Below are positions 12,640 to 23,302 of a DNA stretch of 64,000 bases, piece by piece. Origin of the DNA: Lingula anatina. Lineage: Eukaryota > Brachiopoda > Lingulata > Lingulida > Lingulidae. Both the position numbers and the translations under genes were made by a program. The number at the start of each line of letters is the position of its first letter. The stretch's first letter is position 1. The notes under the pieces are model-generated. The model did not search any database and was not told where the DNA came from. It saw nothing but the letters and a program-made list of their open reading frames with translations. The stretch covers positions 332,537 through 396,536 of the forward strand of contig NW_019774258.1 in assembly GCF_001039355.2 (NCBI RefSeq), written 5' to 3'.

Positions 12640-14030
12640 ACACAAACGAAAAACAACCAATAAAATTATTTTTGGCTCCGGATTGTTTGGGTTATATGTG
12701 AAATATACATAAATAACAAATGAATGTTTTCATTCATCCAGTTGTTTGAAACTAAGTAAATATAGAAATGGAATTGACTCTCATGCTGCATCTTACAATT
12801 TACAACGGAGATCACACCATCTGAGATCCTATCTACCACACTTGGAGGGTCGTTCCGCGTGAGACATCAGTTCACGTGAAGTAGGATTTGTGACAAGGTC
12901 AAAATGTCGTAATCGTTTCGAAACGTTCCATCCAGTTCCAGTGCGAGAGTGGATTTCAGATACGTAAATCTTTATACAGTATGGATATACTAGAACTTGG
13001 ACGAATAATATCCATAATTCGCATTATTCGTCCAAGACCTGAATAACATTGGCTATCATTACAGGCATTAATCTATTTAAGTTTCTTTATATATGTATAT
13101 AGTGTGCTCTAAGCTTAAAAAGTTACTTGTCAGTTATGTAAACATATTTTTTGTGTTTTTATTAGGGATTTGAACCTTATGCACAGTTACTCTTATGTAA
13201 ACAAGCAAGTTAAATAAAGCGTAGGAGTACAGATACTCAGTACAGCGTTTCCTCCTTTGTATCACTTGAGGCGTCACCTGTCACAATTACTTTAAGTAAC
13301 TCTCAATAAAATACCTTCTGGTGTAGAACCATCAAACTTTTCAGACCTTCTAAATCAACATCTTTAGCTTTTCTAACAAAGCAGTGCTTCCGGTGCAATC
13401 ACTTATAATTGCTTTGTCATAATTAAATGAGCAGCCCCTTACATGGAAAAAAAATGATCCAATCGAATTGCCTCCGAGTTGCACTTTCTAGGAAGATTAA
13501 AATGTCTTATTTTGTCAATTAATCATAAAGTAAGTGAAACAAAAAGAAACTGCAGAAGAAACAAAAAATATCAGCATAGCACAAATATATACAGACACAC
13601 ATATGCATAGAATCTTTTTCAGTTAACTTTAATATAAACACCATATTTTTCAGTCAACTGATTATAAAATCTCCATATTATTCAATATCTCAAGCACATG
13701 TTCCAGTATTATTATAGTTTATGTTAAAAAAAGTCGCAGTGCAGTTTACAATGTGCCCCAAATATTTTTTTGGCTCTGATACAGACCAAGGGCATAATGA
13801 GGCATACGCACAGATGCACTGTGCGTACCTTTTTTTTCTTTTTGTCCTACCATGATGTTATTCTCTCTTAATTTAGTATATTTTACACAGAATATAACTG
13901 GGGGGCCATTTCTAAAGGTCTGGTTATGCCCCTGCAGACTGGGTGTATATGTTCTCACCTACTGGTGGAGGATACAGCTCAACACCCATGTGTGGCACTG
14001 AGGACTAGCAGACCAACACTATCTGTCACT
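12640..14030. other. Intergenic, no gene seen
   Basis: AT-rich DNA between unit B and the TRIM gene. Apart from the hairpin at 12996-13036 I see no element or coding exon. Confidence 0.45.
12996..13036. repeat. Perfect 14-bp hairpin
   Basis: CTTGGACGAATAAT at 12996-13009 is matched by its exact reverse complement at 13023-13036 with a 13-nt loop. It may be a small inverted-repeat element or a folded RNA or DNA structure. No gene around it. Confidence 0.8.
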
Positions 14031-14036
14031 GCCAGA

Positions 14037-14104
14037 CCAACTTTAGCCTCCACCTCACTTAGCCAGGATTGTGTGGGAAAATCTTCCAGACTCCCCCCTA
14101 GGGG
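14037..14104. repeat. Displaced fragment of the TRIM gene
   Basis: About 66 bp here, beginning CCAACTTTAGCCTCCACCTC, is nearly identical to 16452-16518 inside the TRIM coding sequence (between RING and first B-box), in the same orientation. It is a short duplicated patch 0.5 kb downstream of the stop codon. Confidence 0.85.
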
Positions 14105-14565
14105 ACTTTACCCCTGCTTTAACCTCAAAGTACTGATTGCCAAGCCAGGAGACAGGGAGGCACTGTTTATGAAGGACTGGTTTACTTTGTTCGCCCACAA
14201 ATACACTATGTTCTTCACTGTACTCTCTGATGTTCAATTTTTTTTTCAGAATAACCCTTTCTGTTTAACTGGAGCAAGGACACAAATTAATCCACTGATT
14301 AAGAAAACATGCTAAAATTGGCTTGATTTTTGGACAGTTGCTCTTCTAGATACTCTATCTTCCTGAATCTTATATTCAACAAAGGAGGGGGTTGACTTGA
14401 AGCATGCTATCCATTTCATTCCTATCAGTTCTTTCATTAATTTTTTGAAAGATATGTAGTATATTACTGTACCTGTACACTCTAATATTCCAATCAGGCC
14501 ATAACCAGACGTTTGGTTATATATTAAAGAAAATCCACTTAATTCCAAACAATCAATTTTTTCCT

Positions 14566-16722
14566 TCAAAGATTATGCAAACTGTACACCCTGACCTCAT
14601 GGAGCTGAGTCAAGGTGACAAACTGAGTAACAAATAACAACTTGTTGTTTTCATCCACAGCCAACCCCATTGGTTTCTCAATACCATCAGCAATGGTCAA
14701 AAGGTGGCGCTGAAATAGGCCATCTTTGCCAAACATGGAGATGCGATTGTTGCCATAGTCTGCAACAAGGATGTTCTCTTTGTAGAGACAGACCCCGTAA
14801 GGATGGTTCAACTGACCTGGTCCACTGCCATGTGACCCTATGGTGGACTCAAACTCTACTCCAATTATATCTGATCTTCTTTTTACAATGGTGCATTTCA
14901 GCACTTTTATGCAGTGATTTCCATGATCAGAGACATATATCAAATGCTGAGCAGTTTCTGTTGGTGATTCTGAATTGGGACATTCTGTGCACATAAACTC
15001 GGGATTTTTGAACTGATTGTTCTGGTCCCCATAACTACCTAGACCCCTGTGACTGTTAGGATAACCATCATCAAAATCATTATCATTATCATTATTATCA
15101 TTATCATCATCATTATCATCATCGTCATTATCATTATCATCATCATCATCATCATTATCATCATCATTATCATCATCATCATTATCATCATCAGCATTAT
15201 CATTATCATCATCATTATCATTATCATAATCATTATCATCATCATCATTATCATCATCATTATCATCATTATCATCATCATTATCATAATCATAATCATG
15301 CTCATAATCAACTGCTAAGAATGAAGATTTGCTGGACAATACAAACATAAGATTGTCTCCCAAAGTGATTGCACTGGGCTCAAAAAAGATGTTTGATACT
15401 ATTTCTTTAGACATCTTTGAGCTGCGGGGACTATAAGATGCATAAATATAGGCACGTTCTTGTTCATTGTATGAATCAGGTGGGATAGGATGTCTATCCT
15501 TTACCTTGTACAGCATTTTAAAAGAATCATCATAAAATACCTTACACTGGGTCACTAGTTGGTATCTGCAGCCCTCATAGTAGATCTCAGAGAACACATT
15601 CTGAACATTGCCTGAATAATCAAAGAAAAACACACTGCCAGCCTCAGAGGTATCTGTGACAGCAAAATAACCGTCAGATGTGCCAGGGCTGACACTGGAG
15701 GGGCCATTCAGGGGGGAACCAATACTTATAACCCTGGTGAACTTAAGTTTGGGTTTCATGATGTTACTACCCTGTTTGGTTGTGCTGTTATCAAAAGAAA
15801 GATGAGAAGAAGCTGACATGATGTTCTGAGAACCAGCCAGATTTTCAGTAGTTGCCACCCCAGACTCAAACACCTTGATACCCTCAGCTAAGCTATCAGA
15901 GATTGACCTTAAATCACTCAGTGATGGACAGCTGGAGAGGAGCTTTTGACACGCAAGATCTATTTTCAAATAGCTCCCTCGTCTTGCACGAAGATGGTCC
16001 CGAGCCGTGTTAATGGCTTTCAGTTTCTCTTCAGCACTTTTTGACTGGGCATCATGGACTCTGATCTTGTCTTGAAGTTCCTCTGCCCCCTGGTGGTATT
16101 TCTGTTGTAGCTGTTGCAGCCATGTTTTTTCTTTGTCAGCGACGACTTTGGCATCGGTGACTTCGCAGGATTTGTGTGACGTCATCAGGCAGACCATACA
16201 GATATAGATGGCGCACGTTGTGCAGTAGTATTTTAATGCCTGTTCATCATGTAGGGAGCAACTTCCATGGTTCCTGCTTAGAGTACAAAGCTGATGAGAA
16301 GCAGTGATTTTCACACGACCGTGTTCCTGTTTGCAAATGGAGCAAAGAAATTCACTGCAGGTCATGCATTGATAGTCGGCTGGTGCTGACTTTTTTAAGA
16401 CAGAGCAAATGAAGCACAACTTCACTTCTATAGCAGCAGCAGTTGTTTTCTCAACTTTAGCCTCCACCTCACTTAGCCAGGATTGTGTGGGAAAATCTTC
16501 CAGACTCCCCCCAGGGGCCTCAATACACATACCACAGCATGGGCAGCTGAACCTCTGGGGCTCGGTAGGGGGGTCTGTCAACTGAGTGTGGGACTGTAGA
16601 CAATGTAGACAGAAGGAGTGGAGGCAGGGGAGAACCTTGGGTGTTTCTGGGTTGCAGAGACATATCTCACAGCGGGAAGGACTCGTGGTGGCGCCATCTT
16701 CTGATGGAATATTGCTTGCCAT
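14566..16722 (-). CDS. TRIM-NHL E3 ubiquitin ligase-like protein
   Basis: A 718-residue protein from one exon. Residues 18-63 form a C3HC4 RING (C18, C21, C33, H35, C38, C41, C60, C63), so E3 ubiquitin ligase activity is expected. Two B-box zinc fingers follow (about 103-146 and 155-188), then a coiled coil (about 193-265) that would mediate dimerisation. The C-terminal half resembles an NHL beta-propeller as in TRIM2/TRIM3/TRIM71, with recognisable blades at GPGQLNHPYGVCLYKENIL (about 636-655) and KPMGLAVDENNK (about 686-697). The unusual part is an Asp/Asn tract of about 80 residues (about 471-554) encoded by an ATC/ATT microsatellite, in the middle of the propeller region. Intronless invertebrate TRIMs of this type often belong to large expanded families; the substrate is unknown. 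Confidence 0.88.
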   Translation of the reverse strand: MASNIPSEDGATTSPSRCEICLCNPETPKVLPCLHSFCLHCLQSHTQLTDPPTEPQRFSCPCCGMCIEAPGGSLEDFPTQSWLSEVEAKVEKTTAAAIEVKLCFICSVLKKSAPADYQCMTCSEFLCSICKQEHGRVKITASHQLCTLSRNHGSCSLHDEQALKYYCTTCAIYICMVCLMTSHKSCEVTDAKVVADKEKTWLQQLQQKYHQGAEELQDKIRVHDAQSKSAEEKLKAINTARDHLRARRGSYLKIDLACQKLLSSCPSLSDLRSISDSLAEGIKVFESGVATTENLAGSQNIMSASSHLSFDNSTTKQGSNIMKPKLKFTRVISIGSPLNGPSSVSPGTSDGYFAVTDTSEAGSVFFFDYSGNVQNVFSEIYYEGCRYQLVTQCKVFYDDSFKMLYKVKDRHPIPPDSYNEQERAYIYASYSPRSSKMSKEIVSNIFFEPSAITLGDNLMFVLSSKSSFLAVDYEHDYDYDNDDDNDDNDDDNDDDDNDYDNDNDDDNDNADDDNDDDDNDDDNDDDDDDNDNDDDDNDDDNDNNDNDNDFDDGYPNSHRGLGSYGDQNNQFKNPEFMCTECPNSESPTETAQHLIYVSDHGNHCIKVLKCTIVKRRSDIIGVEFESTIGSHGSGPGQLNHPYGVCLYKENILVADYGNNRISMFGKDGLFQRHLLTIADGIEKPMGLAVDENNKLLFVTQFVTLTQLHEVRVYSLHNL
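15066..15298. repeat. (ATC/ATT)n microsatellite inside TRIM coding sequence
   Basis: About 230 bp of ATC and ATT triplets; on the minus strand they read GAT and AAT (Asp and Asn) in frame with the TRIM protein. The poly-Ile and poly-Met translations in other frames are artefacts of this tract. Confidence 0.95.
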
Positions 16723-16927
16723 TGTGCTGATAATAAAGTGTTAATTAAGTTTTGATTAAGTATGAATTCTATTGTTGATAGCAATTGAGTATCTATGATA
16801 AAGTGAAAAGAATCAAATTAAGAGTTATGGCTGTACATATATAACAAAGCAAGAAAACTGAGAAAAGTGTCTGTGTTGACAGAAAGTTTGGTAAAGATGG
16901 TTTTATTTTCCACAGGTTAAGTGGTTT

Positions 16928-16980
16928 GTTTTATTGTTGTAAAGTTAATTACTTACATTTACACTAATTACAATTAGTAA
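16928..16980. repeat. Outer left arm of a long inverted repeat
   Basis: This 53-bp stretch (containing TTGTAAAGTTAATTACTTAC) is the inverted counterpart of about 22438-22490. It was cut off from the rest of the left arm (18682-19170) by the insertion at 16981-18681. Confidence 0.8.
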
Positions 16981-18681
16981 CTAGCGGATCAGAGGCAATA
17001 CCGCCTCTGGATATTGTACCACCAGCTGGAGTAAGCTCATTTGTATGGAAAACCAAAAAATAAAAAAGGGACACCACTACCAGTCTTGTGCTTGACAAGC
17101 TCCATAAAATGCAATAAACAAGAATTCTCAAAATATCAAAAAAAAAAAAAAAAACCTGTAAAAAGTGGTCCTACCAATTTTCGAATTGACCTGTATTTTC
17201 CTCACATTGATCACTCCTGTAATTTTTTAGACAATAGGCCTATTAGTTTTCCTCGAAATGTATTATCAGTGTTGCATATTTGCTGATGAAAAAGAAAACC
17301 AAGGGGCAACACTGGGCTGATCTCTGCTAGTTTTGAAGATATGAGGGGCAAGAAAATATGGAAAGTTTAGTTCATGGTGAAAAAGAAGGTCAAAGGTCAA
17401 TTTCAAGGTCACAGTATAAGACGGCACAGTATAAGCTACGGGAATACCAAACTGCAGGACAATCTCCCTGATGCAACAACAGAACTCACTCTCTGGTCCC
17501 ATGCTAATAAACTAACAATAAATACTACCAAGACCAAAGAGATCATATTTGATTTCTCCAAAAAAGGACACAAAACTACACCCTTACTAGTAGATAATCA
17601 AAGGATTGAGAGAGTGGGGTCTGCTGTCTTTTTAGGGGTTAGGATCAGTAGTGATTTGAGCTGGGAAGGTCACATCTGTGATATTTGTAAAAAAGCAAGT
17701 AAAAGGCTACACAATCTTAAGCTTCTGAAAAGAGCGGGTATTCCAACCAATGAACTTGTAAGCTTTTATACATCAGTAATCAGACCTACATTAGAATATG
17801 CATGTCAGGTGTGGCACCCAGGTCTTACACAACAACAAATTGAATCCATCCAGATTAGAGCATGTAAGATTATATTCCCAGAGCTGTCCTATGATGGGGC
17901 ACTTGAAACATGTAAACTTATCACTCATGCTTGTAGAAGAGATGAACTATCTAAAACATTATTGCATAACATGTACTCTGAAGGACACAAAATCCATCAT
18001 TTGCTACCAGATAATATTATGTTTTTACCTGATATTATGTTTTTTTTTCTGCAACATGAACTTCACTTCTTATGTATGAATGATAAATGTTTCTTATATA
18101 TGATGTAGGATATTTCTGAAGAGGAAATCATTTCTGAAGTATAAAAATACCTCCTGATATGTGTATAGATATGATTTTTGGCATTGAAATCATATTTCTG
18201 AATACTATTTATTGGTTCTGGGCTGTGATAAACATGTTCTGCAATTATTTCCCCTTTGGCTTGCCATAAGTTTGACCTTGAAATAAAGGCCAAAAGTCAA
18301 ATCCAAGGGCATATTTGGAATCTTCACATATGACTTTCGGTCAGACTTCTGTGGTAATTTTTCCCATAATTCCTTCGATTTGGGAGATATTTGGCATTGA
18401 ATTTTCAAAAATTTTGACAAGGGTGTGTTTCAACGAGCGTCATGCCCAGGCCAATGCACTGACTGAGACAAAAATAAAAGGGGTTTCAAGTTGAGATTAT
18501 ATGTGACCTAAATCCAAGAGATGGGGACATGGGTCCTTGCAGTCTAGGAGGAGAAACGGTAACGGTGACTTGTATCCAGCGCCAGTACGCGAAGCCGGCG
18601 GAGTTGCAGAAGCCGGTGGAGCCGTACGAGACGGGTCAGGATTAAAACCATGAGTACTGCCAGCGTACAAGCTGGTGGTAC
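16981..18681. mobile_element. Insertion (1.7 kb) within an inverted-repeat arm, carrying LINE sequence
   Basis: Comparison with the uninterrupted right arm (around 22438) shows that everything from 16981 to 18681 is extra, flanked by TAA on both sides (16978-16980, 18682-18684). The insert holds a LINE reverse-transcriptase fragment and ends in short inverted segments (GTACCACCAGCT near 17018, AGCTGGTGGTAC near 18670-18681). A GC-rich patch of unknown origin lies at about 18541-18660. It may be a composite insertion rather than one element. Confidence 0.65.
17440..18010 (+). pseudogene. Non-LTR retrotransposon reverse transcriptase, C-terminal fragment
   Basis: The plus-strand frame (17374-18108) shows the C-terminal end of a LINE reverse transcriptase: a WSHANKLTINTTKTKEIIF thumb-type motif, FLGVRISSDLSWEGH, the KASKRLHNLKLLKRAG helix, and SFYTSVIRPTLEYACQVWHP. 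This pattern is typical of CR1/L2/Jockey-group elements. The catalytic YxDD part and everything upstream are missing, so it is a 5'-truncated relic. Confidence 0.85.
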
Positions 18682-19170
18682 TAATAAAAGGGAAATCAAA
18701 TAGATGAAAAGTTAGAGTGATATTGAGTGTAAATTAAGTTTCATCAAGAGTCAATAAGTGTAGAACTTGTTTTTAATGTCAGAAAAAGATAAAAAGGGTA
18801 AAAGTCAATAACATTTAATGTGACTGGTTAATTTCATAACAGATTTTAGTTTTGATCAACTGTTTATTACATGATAACTAAGTTTTGGACATGATTCAAG
18901 TATGAGTAATGCAAATAGTATATTTTGATAAGTTTAGTTGAAAACAAGGCTCTAATTAGACATTGCCTAATAAGGGAAATGTCCTATGGTAAAGTAAACA
19001 TGACAATGGAAAGTTTCTGGAAATCATGCCTTTAACAATAAAAAGATATAATTACACGCGTGATCAGTACAGAGAATTAGAGTATAAATATGGGTAAAAT
19101 TGTATGAAAAGTGAGTGGTGAGTAAATGATTGAAGACTCCAGAACTTCGTCGTCGTTATAATATTATTCA
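18682..19170. repeat. Left arm of long inverted repeat
   Basis: About 490 bp that reads as the reverse complement of 21988-22437 with scattered mismatches and small indels. Matching landmarks include ACACGCGTGATCAGTAC (19053) against GTACTGATCACGCGTGT (22080). The spacer is about 2.8 kb. It could be the terminal repeat of a non-autonomous foldback or Mutator/Polinton-like element, or an old inverted duplication; no transposase is visible in the spacer. Confidence 0.85.
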
Positions 19171-19508
19171 CTACATTCTCTATCTGCATGGTTGTTTACA
19201 AATAAAATACATTTTCCCAGTATTGTGAACTTTCAATAAAATAAAGTTAAATTTTATCAACTTAAAAATAGCAATTGATTATTAAATCTTTATTTTCTGG
19301 TAGAATTTGATATTTATAACTTATAAGACAAGATGGATGAAGGGGGAGTGGCAAAAATGGCCGCCATATTGGAGATTTTATCTGCATTAATCTTCTTTCA
19401 CAGTGTACACGACAACATAAACAGCTGTGAAACTGCCAACATAACAAGACTCATTAATTTTTTTGTATAAAGAAATTGAAATTTCCCACTTTTTTACATT
19501 GGTTTAAT

Positions 19509-19600
19509 GGGGCCGTAGCGATAGTCCGAAGGTTCATTGGTCCGAATGTTCACTATAGAACCTTCGGACCAATGAACCTTCGGACTATCGAGACGCCCCC
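19509..19600. mobile_element. Hairpin MITE with 8-bp target duplication
   Basis: A 92-bp element that is almost entirely palindromic: a perfect 27-bp stem (19520-19546 and 19563-19589) with a 16-nt loop, plus weaker pairing out to GGGGCCGT/ACGCCCC ends. It is flanked by the direct repeat GGTTTAAT (19501-19508, 19601-19608). An 8-bp duplication suggests mobilisation by a hAT-type transposase. Confidence 0.85.
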
Positions 19601-19956
19601 GGTTTAATTATGCATGAAACTGTATGGTTATCATGTTTTTCTAAGACACGTCATACCGATGCCTACTAACCAGTACCAGCCATTAGACGTCTATTTGAGG
19701 TTAAAACTTTTCATCCCCCTTCTTCACTTCTCTCCCACTTATTAAATTCTAAATTTTTATGAGGATAATTAGAGAAAGATGTTGACTTACCTTAATTAAA
19801 TCCCGCGACCGTTAACTGTTATCGAACAGATTGCCCTGATGTAATGCAGGCACTGGTAGCAGTCTGTGCCAGTCTGTTCTTCTTTCACTTTGCCAAGTGG
19901 GAGTTCCAAGTATCAGTGTCCCGTGACAGGATTGGATTTTGATTGTTGACATCATG

Positions 19957-20181
19957 GGTTTATTCCCAGAGATTTAGATCGATCCAGAGATTTAGATTTA
20001 GATCGACCTAACTACCTTGGGGTTCACGCTAAATTGCAGTCAGCCGAGCGCACACCATAGTTAATTACCCCCTTACAGCTTTCAGTAGGCGGGACAGACG
20101 ATTAAGCCGGCTAAGCTGACAGTAATCAAGTGAGACTCCCCACAGGGATAGATCGATCTAAAATCTATGGAAATGGGGTCC
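19957..20181. mobile_element. MITE, 3-bp-TSD family, copy 1
   Basis: A 225-bp element with imperfect inverted ends (left ATTCCCAGAGATTTAGATCG; right matches ATTTCCATAGATTTTAGATCG in reverse), flanked by ATG on both sides (19954-19956, 20182-20184). The interior (GTTCACG, TTAATTACCCCCTTACAGC, GTGAGACTCCCCAC) matches the copy at 30496-30708. Confidence 0.85.
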
Positions 20182-20189
20182 ATGAGTGT

Positions 20190-21985
20190 TCTTTATCAGA
20201 ATGTTAATTTTAGACTGATCTTGAACTGATACAGGTGTTCATTCTGTATGTAGGTCGGGTCAACTACTATGTACATTGGGTAGTTCTGTGTCAGAGATAT
20301 GACATTTTATACTTAAGAGGCACTCTTATATTAGCTTTTTTTGCGATCTGCGCAGATTTCGCGCATGAGAAGTTTTTTTGCGATAGCGTCTAATGATAAA
20401 AATATAAAATGCAATAAAATATGTAATTCGTCCTTTTATGAAATCTGTGTTGTTATTTTGGTCAACAATGTGTTGCGTATCAATAAACGCTTGGTCTTTT
20501 ACGACGTAAAGTACTTTCGACTTTCTTTACGAATGCCGCGATGAAAGAATTTTCGCGGAGAAGGGATGGAAAGGAGCGTTTAAGTAAGGCTTGTATAGCA
20601 TTGACAAGGCTTGTATTATCCCATGGAAAATATTCACAAGGGCTGGCCAAGAAGTGCCTTGTGGTGATTTGTCACATGGTTACGATGTGTGCTTCAAGAC
20701 ATCGTCTTCTACTGAGCATTGATATCCGATCACTCAAGTAAAAATGATTTGTATGCTGAAAACTTTTCTCTTTTCTTTCCCAATTAGTTAAAATCATTAG
20801 ACTTATTGAACAACATGACCAGTAAACAGTGCGATTTTCAACTCTCCGTGCACCCATGTGACGTGAGACGTTCACGAGCGGACATTTGGTGTTGCGATGT
20901 AGATCTACACCATTCTTCTATTGGTTTTGTTTTCTCTACTTCTATGGTTTTGTTAAAGTGCAAATGGACAAAACCCATAAATCACTTAACAGAGGACCAA
21001 GGATTTTTGGTGGAAATACATGCTATACTTTTTTGATGCTTAGGAAATAAACAGTATATTTTAGAAGATAAATCGTACTCTGTTCCACGTGACAACTTTA
21101 TCCAAATTTACCCAATCATAAACAAGAGTAACGTTTTGTAGTTGCTTGCTAGATTTTAAGTGAATATAGATATAGCCTACGTAAGATGGACTCTCAACTT
21201 CGATCACTGCTTAATTATTTTCAGGTTAAAAAAGATTGCAAATATTTTGAAAAATATTTTTTAAAGCAATGCCTTTTTTTCACAATAAACATGGGAATTG
21301 CCAACCTTTTCCATGCAGTGCAATTATTACACACAGTAGGCCTACAATTATTTATTTTACTGTGTGCAATTATTACACACAGTACAATTATTAATTTTGA
21401 AATATTTTTCCATTCAGTACAATTATTTGGACAGTTAAGTTAATATTTGAAGATTTCTCCATACAGTACAATAATTTAGAAGCACCAAGTGTTTTTTCAG
21501 TGTTTTTAATCATATAGAAATATTGAAATATAATAAATTATCACTAAATAATTCACGGCACACATTTTTAAAAATGGCCCGGCCAGATTTTGACCAAGGC
21601 AGATTCATGTTATCTGATTTTTTTATTTCATCCCAGTCAATTGAATAAATTCTGTGTTCAACCTCTAGCAAATTCTTAGAATGCCTCCTTTCTTAAAAAA
21701 CAATTTCTCCATGTCTAGGCAAAAACATTAACATTAACATTTCAGCATTTAGATATTTTGTTTCAAAGAGAAGGTGTAGTTGGTCTTTATTTTCCTCTAA
21801 GTGAAATTAATCCAAACACACACACACACCATGCAGTAACAAAATGTATGAAAGTATTAAGAAAATTGTAGGATTTAGATGTCCTTAGATGAATATCTTG
21901 TAACTTGGTTTCCAATGCACGTTTGTCAACATCCACACAAGAAATACCACATGCAACTTACCAGTAGTAAGACACTGATACATTG
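20190..21985. other. Inverted-repeat spacer, no gene recognised
   Basis: The rest of the spacer of the long inverted repeat. Short degenerate repeats around a CAGTACAATTATT core occur near 21316-21460 and again near 22513. Open frames are under 90 codons and resemble nothing I know. Confidence 0.5.
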
Positions 21986-21987
21986 TT

Positions 21988-22490
21988 AATATTATTATAA
22001 CGACGCTGGAGTTCTCAATCATTTATTCACCACTTAATTTTCATACAATTTTACCCATATTTATACTCTAATTTTCCGTACTGATCACGCGTGTAATTAT
22101 GTTCTTTTTATTGTTTATGGCGTGATTTCCAGAAACTTTCCATTGTCATGTTGACTTTACCATAGAACATTCCCTTATTAGGTAATGTCTAAGAGCCTTG
22201 TTTTCAACTAAACTCATCCAAAATACTATTTGCATTACTCATACTTGAATCATGTCCAAAACTTAGTTATCATGTGATAAACAGTTGATCAAAATTAAAA
22301 TCTGTTATGAAATTGACCAATCACATTAAATGTTATTGACTTGGACCTTTTCCATCTTCTTCTGACACTAAAAACATGTTCTACACTTGTTGACACTCAA
22401 TATCACTCTAACTTTTCATCTATTTGATTTCCCTTTTATTACTAATTGTAATGAGTGTAAGGGTAAGTAATTAACTTTACAACAATATAC
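21988..22490. repeat. Right arm of long inverted repeat
   Basis: Continuous arm of about 500 bp, inverted relative to 18682-19170 plus 16928-16980. Because it is uninterrupted it supplies the pre-insertion sequence that defines the left-arm insertion. Confidence 0.85.
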
Positions 22491-22969
22491 AAAGTAAACA
22501 TTTTATCCATTCAGTACTATTATTTGGATAAAAAAAGGAATAAGAAAATAAAAGTCATAAGAGATTGGCCCAGCCTATGAAAAATCCAATATGTCGGCAT
22601 TCCATGAGGCACACTGAAATCAAACTGATACTCTATACATTTAAATATCTATTTCTTATGAATTTGATGTACAAACTTTGCAATTAAGCGAGAATGCCCT
22701 GCAGAGTTGGACCTATCCATAGAATTTTTCACCAGAAATTTGAATTTGAAAAAAAAAAAAAATATAGATATCACAGACATTTCACTATAAAACTTAATTC
22801 TTAGTTTTTATTCCTTGCCAGATATCTGTTCGAGAGCACACACAAATAAAATGTCCCAAAGGCACCTAGGTCAGTTCTTCACTTGAATTAATATTACTGT
22901 TCAGCATTTCGTATCAAAAAGAGTATAGATATGAACGTTTCTATCGTTGCATAAGACTTTTTCTTTTAT

Positions 22970-23302
22970 TTATTTTTTAAATACTATCATGCAGTTATTA
23001 CACAGGAAGTAAACACCAGATTCGGTCTCTGGGCAGTCGCAATAGTCCATCTTGTCACAGCAGGCGTATAATCTATCAGGACCGCACATATCCGCTATTA
23101 CCTGGCAGTAATAACCCTCGGTGGTCTTGGGGCAATGTCGTATGTCGTACGAGAGCCTAGGGGGCCTGCAGCTGCACGGCTTATCTCTATCGTAATAGCA
23201 ACAGTCATAGTTGTCTTCAATCATTTTGAACGCACACAGTATGTAAGGAGTGACAGAGGCCGAGACGTACACGCAGGCAAGGCCGATAATGAGTCGCAGC
23301 AT
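22970..23302 (-). CDS. Secreted 14-cysteine protein, copy 3
   Basis: The most diverged paralogue, 110 residues. I choose the methionine at 23302 (MLRLIIGLACVYVSAS) because it aligns with the starts of copies 1 and 2 and lies just after their shared splice acceptor (exon from 23313); an in-frame upstream Met at 23401 would fall in the intron. All 14 cysteines are kept in the same order although spacings between Cys 1 and Cys 7 are shorter. Landmarks are PCSCRPP, DMCGPD, YACCD, YCDCPETESG and FLCNNC. A two-lysine tail replaces the usual end. Extracellular role inferred; function unknown. Confidence 0.8.
   Translation of the reverse strand: MLRLIIGLACVYVSASVTPYILCAFKMIEDNYDCCYYDRDKPCSCRPPRLSYDIRHCPKTTEGYYCQVIADMCGPDRLYACCDKMDYCDCPETESGVYFLCNNCMIVFKK

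Noticed and set aside
15039-15318. Poly-Ile and poly-Met open frames on both strands
   Set aside because: Alternative frames of the ATC/ATT tract inside the TRIM coding sequence.
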